The notes under the pieces are model-generated. The model saw only the letters and a list, made by a program, of their open reading frames with translations. It made no database searches and was not told the DNA's origin. From Duganella sp. CF458 (GTDB lineage: Bacteria; Pseudomonadota; Gammaproteobacteria; Burkholderiales; Burkholderiaceae_D): 64,000 nt of DNA. Both the position numbers and the translations under genes were made by a program. Position 1 is the first letter of the stretch, and each line of letters begins with the position of its first letter. Location of the stretch: positions 248,001-312,000 of the forward strand of contig NZ_FOOF01000004.1 of assembly GCF_900113115.1 (NCBI RefSeq). Direction: 5' to 3'. Below, in pieces: positions 32,968 to 41,892 of the stretch.

Positions 32968-35747
32968 GCGCCTGTTGTCTCCATCGCCTTGCCGCCGCCA
33001 AAACTGGATTGGGCGCCGACCGTGCCGCCCAGCGTGACTTTGATTGCACAGTACTTGAATTCGGGGATCTTGCCAAACGGGTCGAGCGCGGGGTTGGTCA
33101 GCTTGTTGATCGCCGCTTCGTAGTAGCAGAACGGCACGAACACTGCCCCGCGCGGCGAACTGTCGTCGGCCCGTGCATACAGCGCAACCTGTCCCCTTCG
33201 CGAAGCAATCGTCACCACGTCGCCAGGCTTGCCACCGAGGGCAGCCAGGTCCAGCGGGTGCACCAGCGCGACCGGGTCCGGTTCGATCGCATCCAACACC
33301 GCCGTACGGCGCGTCATGCTGCCGGTGTGCCAGTGTTCGAGCTGGCGGCCGGTGATCAGCACCATCGGGTAGGCGGCGTCGGGTCTTTCGTCGGCCGGGA
33401 TGATATCAGCTGGCACAAAACGCGCCCTGCCGGAATCGCGCGGGAAATCCTCGGTAAATACGACCGGCGTGCCGGGGTCGCCTTCTTCCTGGCAGGGATA
33501 GGTTACCGCGTGTTCGCGTTCCAGTCGTTCCCACGTGATGCCAGCGATGCTGGGCATCACCTGCCGCATCTCCGCAAATACGTCAGCCGCGCTGCCGTAC
33601 TGCCAGTCCAGTCCAAGCCGCTGCGCAAGGTGCTGGATGATCCACAGGTCCTGCCGCGCTTGGCCCGGCGGGTCCAACGCCTGGCGCCCGATCTGCACCA
33701 GCCGGTCGGTGTTGGTGAAGCTGCCGGTCTTTTCCGGGAAGGCGCTGGCGGGCAGGATCACGTCGGCCAGATAGGCGGTTTCGGTCAGGAAGATATCCTG
33801 CACCACCAGGTGTTCCAGCGAGGCCAGCGCCGCCCGCGCATGGTTGGCATCGGGGTCGGACATGGCGGGGTTCTCGCCCATGATGTACATGCCCTTGACC
33901 CGCCCTGCTTCGGCGGCATCCATCACCTCCACCACCGTCAGGCCGGGCTGGTCGTCCAGCGTGCCGGGCGCCACGCCCCAGGCACTTTCGAAACGGGCCT
34001 TGGCGGCCGGATCGGCCACACGCTGGTAGTCCGGGTACATCATCGGGATCAGGCCGGCGTCCGAGGCGCCCTGTACATTGTTCTGCCCTCGCAGCGGATG
34101 CAGGCCGGTGCCTGGCCGGCCGATCTGCCCCGTCATCAGGGACAGCGCGATCAGGCAGCGGGCATTGTCGGTGCCGTGCACATGCTGCGAAATTCCCATG
34201 CCCCATAGGATCATCGAGGCACGCGATTTGGCATACAAGCGCGCCACCTCGCGAATCGTATCGGCCTCGATGCCGCAGATCGGTGCCATGGCTTCCGGGC
34301 TGTATCCGGCTACATTCACTGCCAGCTCGTCGTAGCCGATGGTGCGGCCGGCGATGAAGTCCTGGTCCACCAGTCCTTCCGTCACGATTACGTTCATCAT
34401 CGCGTTCAGCAGCGCCACGTCGGTATCGGGTTTGAATTGCAGGAAGTGGCTGGCGATGCGCGACAAGTCGGAGCGGCGCGGGTCGCATACCACCAGCTTG
34501 GTGCCTTGCCGCACGGCGTTCTTGATCCACGTCGCCGCCACCGGGTGATTGACGGCCGGATTGGCGCCGATCAGGATGACCACCTCAGCCTTCATCACAT
34601 CCTTGACCGGATTGGAGACGGCAGCCGAGCCTATGCCTTCCAGCAGCGCAGCAACCGAAGAGGCGTGGCACAAACGCGTGCAGTGGTCGACATTGTTGCT
34701 GCCGAAGCCGATGCGCACCAGCTTCTGGAACAGGTAGGCTTCTTCGTTGCTGCCCTTGGCCGAACCGAAGCCTGCCAAGGCGCGCGCGCCGTGCGTATCG
34801 CGGATGGCGGCCAGCTTGCCGCCGGCCAGCGCCAGCGCTTCCTCCCAGCTGGCTTCACGAAACACCTCGTCAACGCGCTCGGGATCCATGCTGAAGCCGC
34901 CGGATTTCGGCGGCGCATCGGCGCGGCGTACCAGGGGAATGGTCAAGCGGTGCGGGTGATGGGCGTAGTCGGAACCGTAGCGGCCCTTCACGCACAACCG
35001 GCCCTGGTTGGCCGGGCCGTTGCGGCCCTCCACATACAGGATCTTGTTGTCCTTGACGTTGTAGGTGAGCTGGCAGCCCACGCCGCAATAGGGGCACACC
35101 GAGTCGATACGCTTGTCCGGCACCGCCAGCGCGGCATCGCGCGCCGGCATCAGGGCCCCGGTCGGGCAGGCTTGCACGCATTCGCCGCAGGCCACGCAGG
35201 TGGATGCGCCCATCGGATCGTCCATGTCGAATACGATTTTCTCGTGGTCGCCGCGCCAGGCCAGGCCGATCACGTCGTTCATCTGCTGGTCGCGGCAGGC
35301 GCGCAGGCAGCGCGTGCATTGGATGCAGGCGTCAAGGTTGACCGCGATGGCCGCATGCGTCAGGTCGCACGCGGGCTGCCGCCGGGCCGGGAAGCGCGGC
35401 TTGCCGACTGCGAGCGCCGCGGCCCAGTGATCGATCTCGCTAAGGCGCGTATGCGCTTGCGCGGGCATATCGGCCAGCAGCAGTTCCAGCACCATCCTTT
35501 GCGCGGCGAGTGCACGCGGGTTGTCGGTGCTGACCTTCATCCCTTGCGCCGGATGGCGGCAGCACGATGGGGCCAGCACGCGTTCGCCATCGATCTCCAC
35601 CATGCATGCGCGGCAGTTGCCGGCTGGCGCCATGCCGTCCTGGTAGCAAAGGTGCGGGATCTCGATCCCTTCGCGGCGAGCGGCCTGCAGCAGCGTTTCG
35701 CCTTCCGCCGCATGCACTGCACGTCCATTGAGTTCAAAAGCGATCAT
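32964..35747 (-). CDS. fdsA: NAD-type formate dehydrogenase catalytic (alpha) subunit
   Basis: A 927-residue Mo/W-bis-MGD enzyme that oxidises formate to CO2. Domain order: [2Fe-2S] domain (Cys34, Cys45, Cys48, Cys62 or 63), NuoG-type His/Cys region, two [4Fe-4S] motifs (Cys141-144-147-151 and Cys184-187-190-194), the molybdopterin domain [4Fe-4S] site (Cys218, 221, 225, 252), and the catalytic CTRLCHASS with Cys360 as likely metal ligand, so no selenocysteine. The conserved His follows it. The C-terminal cofactor-binding domain includes LITGRQLEHWHTGSMTRR. It is coupled by 4-bp overlaps to the diaphorase gene and to fdhD. Confidence 0.93.
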   Translation of the reverse strand: MIAFELNGRAVHAAEGETLLQAARREGIEIPHLCYQDGMAPAGNCRACMVEIDGERVLAPSCCRHPAQGMKVSTDNPRALAAQRMVLELLLADMPAQAHTRLSEIDHWAAALAVGKPRFPARRQPACDLTHAAIAVNLDACIQCTRCLRACRDQQMNDVIGLAWRGDHEKIVFDMDDPMGASTCVACGECVQACPTGALMPARDAALAVPDKRIDSVCPYCGVGCQLTYNVKDNKILYVEGRNGPANQGRLCVKGRYGSDYAHHPHRLTIPLVRRADAPPKSGGFSMDPERVDEVFREASWEEALALAGGKLAAIRDTHGARALAGFGSAKGSNEEAYLFQKLVRIGFGSNNVDHCTRLCHASSVAALLEGIGSAAVSNPVKDVMKAEVVILIGANPAVNHPVAATWIKNAVRQGTKLVVCDPRRSDLSRIASHFLQFKPDTDVALLNAMMNVIVTEGLVDQDFIAGRTIGYDELAVNVAGYSPEAMAPICGIEADTIREVARLYAKSRASMILWGMGISQHVHGTDNARCLIALSLMTGQIGRPGTGLHPLRGQNNVQGASDAGLIPMMYPDYQRVADPAAKARFESAWGVAPGTLDDQPGLTVVEVMDAAEAGRVKGMYIMGENPAMSDPDANHARAALASLEHLVVQDIFLTETAYLADVILPASAFPEKTGSFTNTDRLVQIGRQALDPPGQARQDLWIIQHLAQRLGLDWQYGSAADVFAEMRQVMPSIAGITWERLEREHAVTYPCQEEGDPGTPVVFTEDFPRDSGRARFVPADIIPADERPDAAYPMVLITGRQLEHWHTGSMTRRTAVLDAIEPDPVALVHPLDLAALGGKPGDVVTIASRRGQVALYARADDSSPRGAVFVPFCYYEAAINKLTNPALDPFGKIPEFKYCAIKVTLGGTVGAQSSFGGGKAMETTGA

Positions 35748-37420
35748 CGCGCGACCTCATGCGGGAAGTATTTCAGCACGCAGTCGACCGCATTGGGCGC
35801 TGCCTGGCCAAGTCCGCAGATCGAGGCGTCGCGCATGACTTGCGATAGCTCACCGAGCAGGCCTGCGTCCCACACCGGCTGCCCGATCAGTTCGACCGCC
35901 TTTGCCGTTCCAACGCGGCATGGCGTGCACTGGCCGCAGGACTCGTGGCGGAAGAAGCGCATCAGGTTGCCGGCTGCCGCGCGTGCAGTGTCATGCTGCG
36001 ACAGTACGATGATGGCTGCGGAACCGATGAAGCATCCATATGGCTGCAGCGTATCGAAGTCGAGCGGGATGTTGTTCATGCCGGCGGGGAGGATGCCCCC
36101 TGACGCTCCACCAGGCAGGTAGGCATAGAGTTGGTGGCCGTCCTGCATGCCGCCGCAGTATTCGTCAATCAGCTCTTGCACGGTGATGCCGGCCGGCGCC
36201 AGCTTGACGCCCGCTTGTTTTACACGGCCGGATACGGAAAACGAACGCAAGCCTTGGCGGCCGTTGCGGCCATGGCTGGCGAACCATGCAGCCCCTTTCG
36301 CCAGGATCTCCGGCACCCAATACAAGGTTTCGAAGTTGTGTTCCAGCGTGGGGCGGCCGAACAGGCCGGCCTGGGCCACGTAAGGCGGCCGCAGCCGGGG
36401 CATGCCGCGCTTGCCTTCAATCGATTCGATCATCGCCGATTCTTCGCCGCAGATATAGGCGCCGGCGCCGCGCCGCAGGTGAATGCGCGGCGTTTGCGCG
36501 CCCAGGCGGGCCAGCTCCTGCAGCAGCAGCTTGCGGCAGTCGTGATATTCGTCGCGCAGGTAGATGTAGATCTCGTCGATGCCGACTGCCCAGGCGGCGA
36601 TCAGCATGCCTTCGATGAATTGCTTGGGATTGCGTTCGAGATAGACGCGGTCTTTGAAGGTGCCAGGTTCCCCTTCGTCGATATTGACAGCCATTAGGCG
36701 CGGCCCCGGTGCGCCGCGCACAATGCGCCATTTGCGGCCCGCTGGAAAGCCAGCCCCACCCAACCCGCGCAAGCCCGAATCCTCCAGCGCCGCAAGCACC
36801 GCATCGACGGAGCGCGCACCGGACAGGCATTCTTCCAGAATCGTAAACCCGCCGTCCGCCACCGGGGCCAGGGCATCTTCGTCGACTGGCTGCGCCGCTA
36901 TGGCGCCCGCCGCAGCCGCAACGGCCGCCGCCACATTCTCGCCACTGGCCAGCCCTACCGCACGCTGCCCGACCAGCGCAGCCGGCGCCTGTTCGCAGCG
37001 CCCGATGCAAGGCGTCGGCACCACCCTTACCTCGCGCCCCAGCATCGCCGGCAAGCGCGCCAGCAGCTCGCCAGCGCCAGCCATTTCGCACGGCAGGCCA
37101 TCGCACACGCGCACCGTCAGCGCGGGAGGCGCATGCTCGCCCTCGCGAACAATATCGAAATGATGGTAGAAGGAGGCCACTTCAAAGACCTCGACCTGAG
37201 CCAGCCGCAGTTCGGAGGCCAAGGCCGCGAGGTGCGCCGCCGACAGGCAGCCATATGCATCCTGGATCACATGCAGAAACTCGATCAGCGAATCCCGCCT
37301 GCGCGGCAGCTCGCCCAGCAAAGCCTGCACCTGCTGCAACGCAGCAGCGTCGACTTGCCGGCCCTTGGGTTGCTGGCGTTTCCGCTCCCGGCTGGCGCCC
37401 TGCACTGCAATAGGAATCAT
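35744..37420 (-). CDS. Formate dehydrogenase diaphorase subunit, NuoE-NuoF fusion
   Basis: A 558-residue protein joining two subunits that are usually separate. Residues 15-175 are NuoE/FdsG-like: helical region with DAYGCLSAAHLA and VASFYHHF, then [2Fe-2S] ligands in VRVCDGLPCEM and TPCIGRCEQAP. Residues 190-555 are NuoF/FdsB-like: GLGGAGFPAGRKW (NAD/FMN site), NIDEGEPGTFKDR, GAGAYICGEESAM, and the [4Fe-4S] motif ESCGQCTPCRVGT plus a later SICGLG. It should pass electrons from the catalytic subunit to NAD+. The ATG at 37420 is preferred over GTG at 37432 because GAGGT sits at the right distance. It is first of the operon. Confidence 0.88.
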   Translation of the reverse strand: MIPIAVQGASRERKRQQPKGRQVDAAALQQVQALLGELPRRRDSLIEFLHVIQDAYGCLSAAHLAALASELRLAQVEVFEVASFYHHFDIVREGEHAPPALTVRVCDGLPCEMAGAGELLARLPAMLGREVRVVPTPCIGRCEQAPAALVGQRAVGLASGENVAAAVAAAAGAIAAQPVDEDALAPVADGGFTILEECLSGARSVDAVLAALEDSGLRGLGGAGFPAGRKWRIVRGAPGPRLMAVNIDEGEPGTFKDRVYLERNPKQFIEGMLIAAWAVGIDEIYIYLRDEYHDCRKLLLQELARLGAQTPRIHLRRGAGAYICGEESAMIESIEGKRGMPRLRPPYVAQAGLFGRPTLEHNFETLYWVPEILAKGAAWFASHGRNGRQGLRSFSVSGRVKQAGVKLAPAGITVQELIDEYCGGMQDGHQLYAYLPGGASGGILPAGMNNIPLDFDTLQPYGCFIGSAAIIVLSQHDTARAAAGNLMRFFRHESCGQCTPCRVGTAKAVELIGQPVWDAGLLGELSQVMRDASICGLGQAAPNAVDCVLKYFPHEVAR

Positions 37421-37531
37421 GCCCTGATTCACCTCGCAAAATGGCGTTGCTTACCTCAGGGTATCATGCGTAGCCCTGTGGCGGAACATGTTATTGTCGT
37501 TATAAGGATGCCACAGCACGGGAGGTTGACC

Positions 37532-37942
37532 GTGGAAAATTTTCACTCACTGGCGTCCATGATGGACCTGTACCAGTTGAGCCTGACGATCATCCTCGTC
37601 TTTCATGCGCTCAGCCTGGTACCGCAATGGCAGCGCCATTATTTCCACCCACGCCTGATGCGGGTTGCCATGCTCGGGATGATGCTGGGGATTGCACAAG
37701 GTGCGGTGATCGCTGCGGCCGTTGAACATAACGCGATCGCGCGTGGTGGCGGCATCGCCCTGCTGGGCGCCGCGATCATGATGCATGCCTGGGTTGCGCT
37801 GCAAAACCTGTTGGCCAGCTACGCTTTCATCAACCTGCACCGGCCCAGCGCCGTGATGGCCTACCGCATGCGCTGGGGACAGCGCCCCTTAGGCTACCTG
37901 AGTGCCGTGCTTACCGTGGTCGCAGGATTCACGCTGGCGTGA
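37532..37942 (+). CDS. Hypothetical membrane protein
   Basis: A 136-residue protein with about four hydrophobic segments (approximately 13-31, 42-62, 70-92 and 118-136), short loops and several histidines (FHAL, HYFH, VEHN, MMHAW). A GGAGG six bases upstream supports GTG at 37532 as the start; an earlier in-frame ATG at 37465 has no site. It diverges from the formate dehydrogenase operon and abuts the end of a convergent hydrolase gene. I do not recognise the family. Confidence 0.65.
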   Translation: MENFHSLASMMDLYQLSLTIILVFHALSLVPQWQRHYFHPRLMRVAMLGMMLGIAQGAVIAAAVEHNAIARGGGIALLGAAIMMHAWVALQNLLASYAFINLHRPSAVMAYRMRWGQRPLGYLSAVLTVVAGFTLA

Positions 37943-39121
37943 TCAGTTGCGGCCGGCCGTGGCGTGTTCCGACCACACGATATCGTGATCGACCGAGTAC
38001 AGGCGGCACGGCTCCTTGCTCGCCGCCTGACAGGCCGCCAGCGCCTTCTCGTTGGTGTTCTCGCCCTCTTCCGCCCAGCCCCAGGAACCGGTTGCCGAAA
38101 TCGCAAAGGCGCGCGGCGTAGCCTTGTTCAGGAATTCCCGATACTGTTCGCGGCCGCGCTGCGGCACGTAAGGCACGGCATTGACATCCTCCAGCGCGGC
38201 GTAGCGGGTGGCTTTTTGCGCCGGCGGCTCGGCCACCGCATAGACTTCGCGCGTCGGCATGCCAACCCCGGCCAGGAAGCGCTCGACTTCAGGCAGCCAG
38301 ACTGCAGCGCCGTCGCGGTTGCCCAGCAAACCATGCGCGTCTTTCTTGAACGCGCCGTACGCCACCAGGTCGGCCTTGCCGCCGGCTGCGGTGAAGGCGC
38401 CATGCATGCGCGCCACCAGTTCAGGACCGAAGTAGCTGTCATTGGCCCCGTACATCCACATGCTTGGCAGCTTGTTGCGGCGGCCGTACTCGCCGAAGGC
38501 CTTGACCAGGGCGCCCTGCCAGTTGCACAGGTCGCCGTGCACTTTCAGGCCGCCGGCGAAATTCATGATGCCGCGCACACCCGGCAAGTCCTGCGTTGCC
38601 GCGGCCATGCTGGCCAGGCCGCCGAAGGACTGGCCGGCAAGAACGATATGCTCATTGTCGACCCAGGACTGGCTGCGGGCGAAACGCACCACGTCGGCGA
38701 TGTCGCCCGCCTGCTCGTAGCCATTGGCCGTCATATTGCAGCCGTATTCGACGAATTTGCCGGTCGAATTGGCGAAACCGGTGCGCATCGGCACCATCAC
38801 TGCATAGCCGCGGCGCACGAAGGCCGTGGCCAGGTAGATGAAGCGGTCGCGCGACTGCAGCTTGGGGTTGCCCGGCGCCTTGCCGTGGTTGACGATCAGC
38901 AGCGGGAACGGGCCGGGGCCGGGTGGACGGAAAACGGTGGTCTCCAACTGCACGCTCTGCGCGCGGCCGGCGGGAACCATGATGATCTGCTCATTCAGGC
39001 GCGCATCGAGCGCAGCTTCCCCGGCCTGCGCGGTTGGCAGGCTTGCACAGGCCAGCAGTATGGCGGCGACACGTGCAGCGAAGGAATTGATGATGCTCTC
39101 CGGAACAATGCGTATGGGCAA
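37943..39121 (-). CDS. Secreted alpha/beta hydrolase (dienelactone-hydrolase-like)
   Basis: A roughly 390-residue exported hydrolase. The hydrophobic signal ends near AQAGEA (about residue 33). Motifs: LLIVNHGKAPGN (oxyanion) near residue 74, and nucleophile elbow VLAGQSFGGLAS (Ser) near residue 165; DAHGLLGNRDGA may supply the His. The start is uncertain: the upstream-most codon is TTG at 39121 without a good ribosome-binding site. A GGAGAG lies eight codons further in, followed by ATC codons. Substrate unknown. The TetR regulator upstream on the same strand may control it. Confidence 0.75.
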   Translation of the reverse strand: MPIRIVPESIINSFAARVAAILLACASLPTAQAGEAALDARLNEQIIMVPAGRAQSVQLETTVFRPPGPGPFPLLIVNHGKAPGNPKLQSRDRFIYLATAFVRRGYAVMVPMRTGFANSTGKFVEYGCNMTANGYEQAGDIADVVRFARSQSWVDNEHIVLAGQSFGGLASMAAATQDLPGVRGIMNFAGGLKVHGDLCNWQGALVKAFGEYGRRNKLPSMWMYGANDSYFGPELVARMHGAFTAAGGKADLVAYGAFKKDAHGLLGNRDGAAVWLPEVERFLAGVGMPTREVYAVAEPPAQKATRYAALEDVNAVPYVPQRGREQYREFLNKATPRAFAISATGSWGWAEEGENTNEKALAACQAASKEPCRLYSVDHDIVWSEHATAGRN

Positions 39122-39181
39122 TAACCCAGATTCTTATGCGCACCGTTCAGGAAAGCAATCCCAAAACGACAAACGTAGCAA

Positions 39182-39739
39182 TTAGCTCAGCTTCAAGAGC
39201 AGGGAACGCACGGATTCCAGTACTTCATCGGCCAATTTGGGGTCGGTTTTGTAGACATTTCGCGACACTGAGATGCCGCCCACCAGCGCTGCCATGATGG
39301 CAACGGCTTTTTCCCGCTGGCCTTCCCCGGCCGGCAACCGGGCGCTGATGTACTCGACCATCTGGCGGAAACCGCTGGTGTAGCCGGCACCCACCGAACC
39401 ATCCTGCCGCGCCACCTCGCTCGCAGCCGCGGCCAAAGGACAGCCTTCCGCCAGATTGTCACGCTGCTCCGGCGCCAGGTAATAATCGAGCAACTGCGGC
39501 AGCGTGACCGGATGCTCGGTCACCTTGCCATACGCGGCACGGGTACTGAACTGCATGGCTGCCGCCGCCAGTGCGTCCTTCGAAGGAAAATGCGCGTACA
39601 GGGCGCCATGCGTCAGGCCGGCAGCCTTGCTGATTTCCGCCACGCCGACCCCGTCGATCCCCTTTTCCTGGAACAGCCGGGCAGCCGTCTCCACCAGCAC
39701 CTGCCGGTTTTCCGCCGCTTTTTCCTTGGTGATCTTCAT
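39182..39739 (-). CDS. TetR family transcriptional regulator
   Basis: A 185-residue repressor with the TetR HTH at residues 10-55: RQVLVETAARLFQEKGIDGV, then ISKAAGLTHGALYAHFPSKDAL. The C-terminal ligand domain has GCPLAAAASEVARQD, characteristic of the TetR_C group that includes AcrR/NemR-like proteins responding to small electrophiles. It precedes the secreted hydrolase by 60 bp on the same strand. The ligand is unknown. Confidence 0.9.
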   Translation of the reverse strand: MKITKEKAAENRQVLVETAARLFQEKGIDGVGVAEISKAAGLTHGALYAHFPSKDALAAAAMQFSTRAAYGKVTEHPVTLPQLLDYYLAPEQRDNLAEGCPLAAAASEVARQDGSVGAGYTSGFRQMVEYISARLPAGEGQREKAVAIMAALVGGISVSRNVYKTDPKLADEVLESVRSLLLKLS

Positions 39740-39852
39740 GGCCAGCCTCCCGCATCAATCATTGCGGTCATCATCATACCACGTGTTGCATGGCGTGCTC
39801 ATTTTTTGGGCAACCGTGATAATTTCCATGTGGAATCATGTAAACTGGCGCC

Positions 39853-40188
39853 ATGACGATCTCCGCACTCCAGGCCGGCCTGTCCGGCCTTCAAGCAAAC
39901 CAGCGTGCATTGGACGTGGAAGGGCACAACGTCGCCAATTTGGCGACACAGAACTTCCAGCCGCAGCAAGCCAGCTTCCAGCAAACGCCGGGCGGGACCA
40001 GTGTCACCATTTCCACCGCCGCGCGCGACCTGTCGGCTGCCGCCAATGCCGGCGGCGTACCGTCGGGCACCGATCCGGCCAGCTCGATCACCAATTCCCT
40101 GGTCTACAAGGCCAATTTCGACCTGTCTGCCAAAGTGATCCAGGCGGCTGACGAACGAATCGGTACACTGCTGGATATCAAAGCTTAA
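39853..40188 (+). CDS. Lone flagellar rod/hook-like protein
   Basis: A 111-residue protein beginning MTISALQAGLSGLQANQRAL followed by DVEGHNVANLATQNF, the N-terminal signature shared by axial flagellar proteins such as FlgC, FlgG and FlgE. The C-terminus (SSITNSLVYKANFDLSAKVIQAADERIG) resembles the FlgC/FlgB C-terminal helix. The protein is shorter than FlgC (about 135) and no other flagellar gene is nearby. It may be a specialised or vestigial rod component, secreted by the flagellar export system. Its exact role is unknown. Confidence 0.7.
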   Translation: MTISALQAGLSGLQANQRALDVEGHNVANLATQNFQPQQASFQQTPGGTSVTISTAARDLSAAANAGGVPSGTDPASSITNSLVYKANFDLSAKVIQAADERIGTLLDIKA

Positions 40189-40242
40189 CGTCCGGGCATT
40201 CCCGCGCTATGCTGTCGTATGTGCAGCGTGGCGGAGGCTAGC

Positions 40243-40884
40243 ATGGACGACATCGAACTCCCGCTTCAAGACCGCAAGCAAGCCGCCGAGCTGCTGGCTG
40301 AAAAGCTGCTGCACCTGCGCGGCAGTCATCCCCTGATCCTTGCCATTCCCCGCGGCGCCGTGCCGATGGGGAGCATCATTGCCGACCGCCTGCAAGGCGA
40401 GCTCGATGTGGTGCTGGTGCGAAAAATTCCCTCTGCCATTGACCCGGAACTGGCCGTCGGGGCCGTCGACGAGCACGGCAACCGCGAATTGGCCTCCTAT
40501 TTCAACCGCACCCGCACCAGCATGGAATGGGTCGAGCTGCAAACCCTCGAGCAGCTTGAATTGATGCGGCGTCGCCGTGCTTCCTACGGCAGCCGGCGGC
40601 CGCCGGCCGACCCCGAGGGCCGCATTGTGGTGATTGTCGACGATGGGCTGGCCACCGGGTCCACCATGGCGGCGGCCCTGCGTTCCACCCGCGCCCGCAA
40701 GCCAAGGCAATTGATTGCCGCCGTGCCGGTGGCTGCGCCGGATTCGCTGGAAGTGATTGCGCCCTTGGCCGACGGCATCTTCTTCCTTGCCGCGCCGATG
40801 AATTTCATGTCGGTCAGCCGTCATTACCGCAGCTTCCCGCAGGTGTCGGAAGAGGAGGTCCTTGAGCTGCTGACCGGCATGTAG
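40243..40884 (+). CDS. Phosphoribosyltransferase family protein
   Basis: A 213-residue protein with the PRPP-binding signature VVIVDDGLATGSTMAAAL near residue 128 and an N-terminal PRTase strand LILAIPRGAVPMG near residue 35. VLVRKIPSAIDPELAVGAVDEHG follows. This subgroup is common beside stress or dienelactone-hydrolase genes; its substrate is not known. A GGAGG five bases upstream selects the ATG at 40243 over one eight codons earlier. Confidence 0.85.
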   Translation: MDDIELPLQDRKQAAELLAEKLLHLRGSHPLILAIPRGAVPMGSIIADRLQGELDVVLVRKIPSAIDPELAVGAVDEHGNRELASYFNRTRTSMEWVELQTLEQLELMRRRRASYGSRRPPADPEGRIVVIVDDGLATGSTMAAALRSTRARKPRQLIAAVPVAAPDSLEVIAPLADGIFFLAAPMNFMSVSRHYRSFPQVSEEEVLELLTGM

Positions 40885-40938
40885 TGCGACTTCGAATTGC
40901 CGCGTGTGCGACACTGGCATTGAGGAGGCAGCCAACGG

Positions 40939-41892
40939 ATGACCGAACACGATCCCCGCCAACAGGATCGCCGCGAAAGCGACCGTGGACAACGGCGCCG
41001 CGCCGGCGACGCGCCACGCTACCTTGATCCGGGCGAAACCATCTTCTCGCTGTGGGGGCGCGTGATCGTTGCGCGCTACAAGCGCTGGGCCGCCGCCGCC
41101 ACACGGCATATCGTCCAGCGCCCATTGCACATAGGGGTATCAGCGCGCATCTATCATCCCGAACCCGGCGCCACAGGGCTGCGCAGCAAGAACCTGCAAT
41201 ATCTCGAAGAATCGGTCGCGCAATGGGTGATGTCGCGCGACGTGCTGGTGTTCATGGTCCCGACGGTCAATACATCCGGCCTGCTGCACCCGTCCAATAT
41301 CCGCCTGCGCGACTATGCAAAGCACCTGGACGGTCTGGTGTTGCAGGGCGGCGCCGACGTATCGCCGCAAAGCTATGCCGAAGCGCCGACCAAGCCCGAA
41401 TGGAGCGGCGACCGGGCACGCGATATGTACGAATTGGAGCTGCTGCATGAATTCGTCGAAGCCGGCAAGCCGGTGCTGGGAATTTGCCGCGGTTGCCAGC
41501 TGTTGAATGTCGCCTTCGGCGGCAGCCTGTACCAGGATATCGCGACCGACGTCCCCGATGCCCATGCCCACGTGTCGGACGACTACGACCGGCATCGTCA
41601 CGAAGTCACCTTCCCGCCCGGCTCGTCCCTGCCCTCCATGGTGCGGGGCCCGCAGCGCGCGCTGGTGAACTCGATCCACCATCAGGCGGTGAAGTCGCTT
41701 GGCAAGGACATGCAGGTGGAAGCCGTGTCCTATCCGGACAATATGATCGAAGCGATCCGCTACACGCGGGCGCCCTTCGTCATGGGTTTGCAGTGGCATC
41801 CCGAATTTCACCGCGCCGGCGGCGTCGAACTGCTCGATTGCACCGGCATCCTGGACAGCTTCCTGCGCGCCGCCCGCGAAACGCGCTTCTAG
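40939..41892 (+). CDS. Gamma-glutamyl-gamma-aminobutyrate hydrolase-like class I glutamine amidotransferase
   Basis: A 317-residue protein. The first 75 residues are basic and variable. The rest is a Peptidase_C26/PuuD-type fold: LDGLVLQGGADVSPQSY, nucleophile Cys in GICRGCQLLNV, GSLYQDI, SIHHQAVKSLG, and the His-Glu dyad in GLQWHPEFH. PuuD releases GABA from gamma-glutamyl-GABA. No other putrescine genes are adjacent, so the substrate is not certain. The 3' end overlaps a convergent gene by 4 bp. A GGAGG site precedes the ATG. Confidence 0.85.
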   Translation: MTEHDPRQQDRRESDRGQRRRAGDAPRYLDPGETIFSLWGRVIVARYKRWAAAATRHIVQRPLHIGVSARIYHPEPGATGLRSKNLQYLEESVAQWVMSRDVLVFMVPTVNTSGLLHPSNIRLRDYAKHLDGLVLQGGADVSPQSYAEAPTKPEWSGDRARDMYELELLHEFVEAGKPVLGICRGCQLLNVAFGGSLYQDIATDVPDAHAHVSDDYDRHRHEVTFPPGSSLPSMVRGPQRALVNSIHHQAVKSLGKDMQVEAVSYPDNMIEAIRYTRAPFVMGLQWHPEFHRAGGVELLDCTGILDSFLRAARETRF

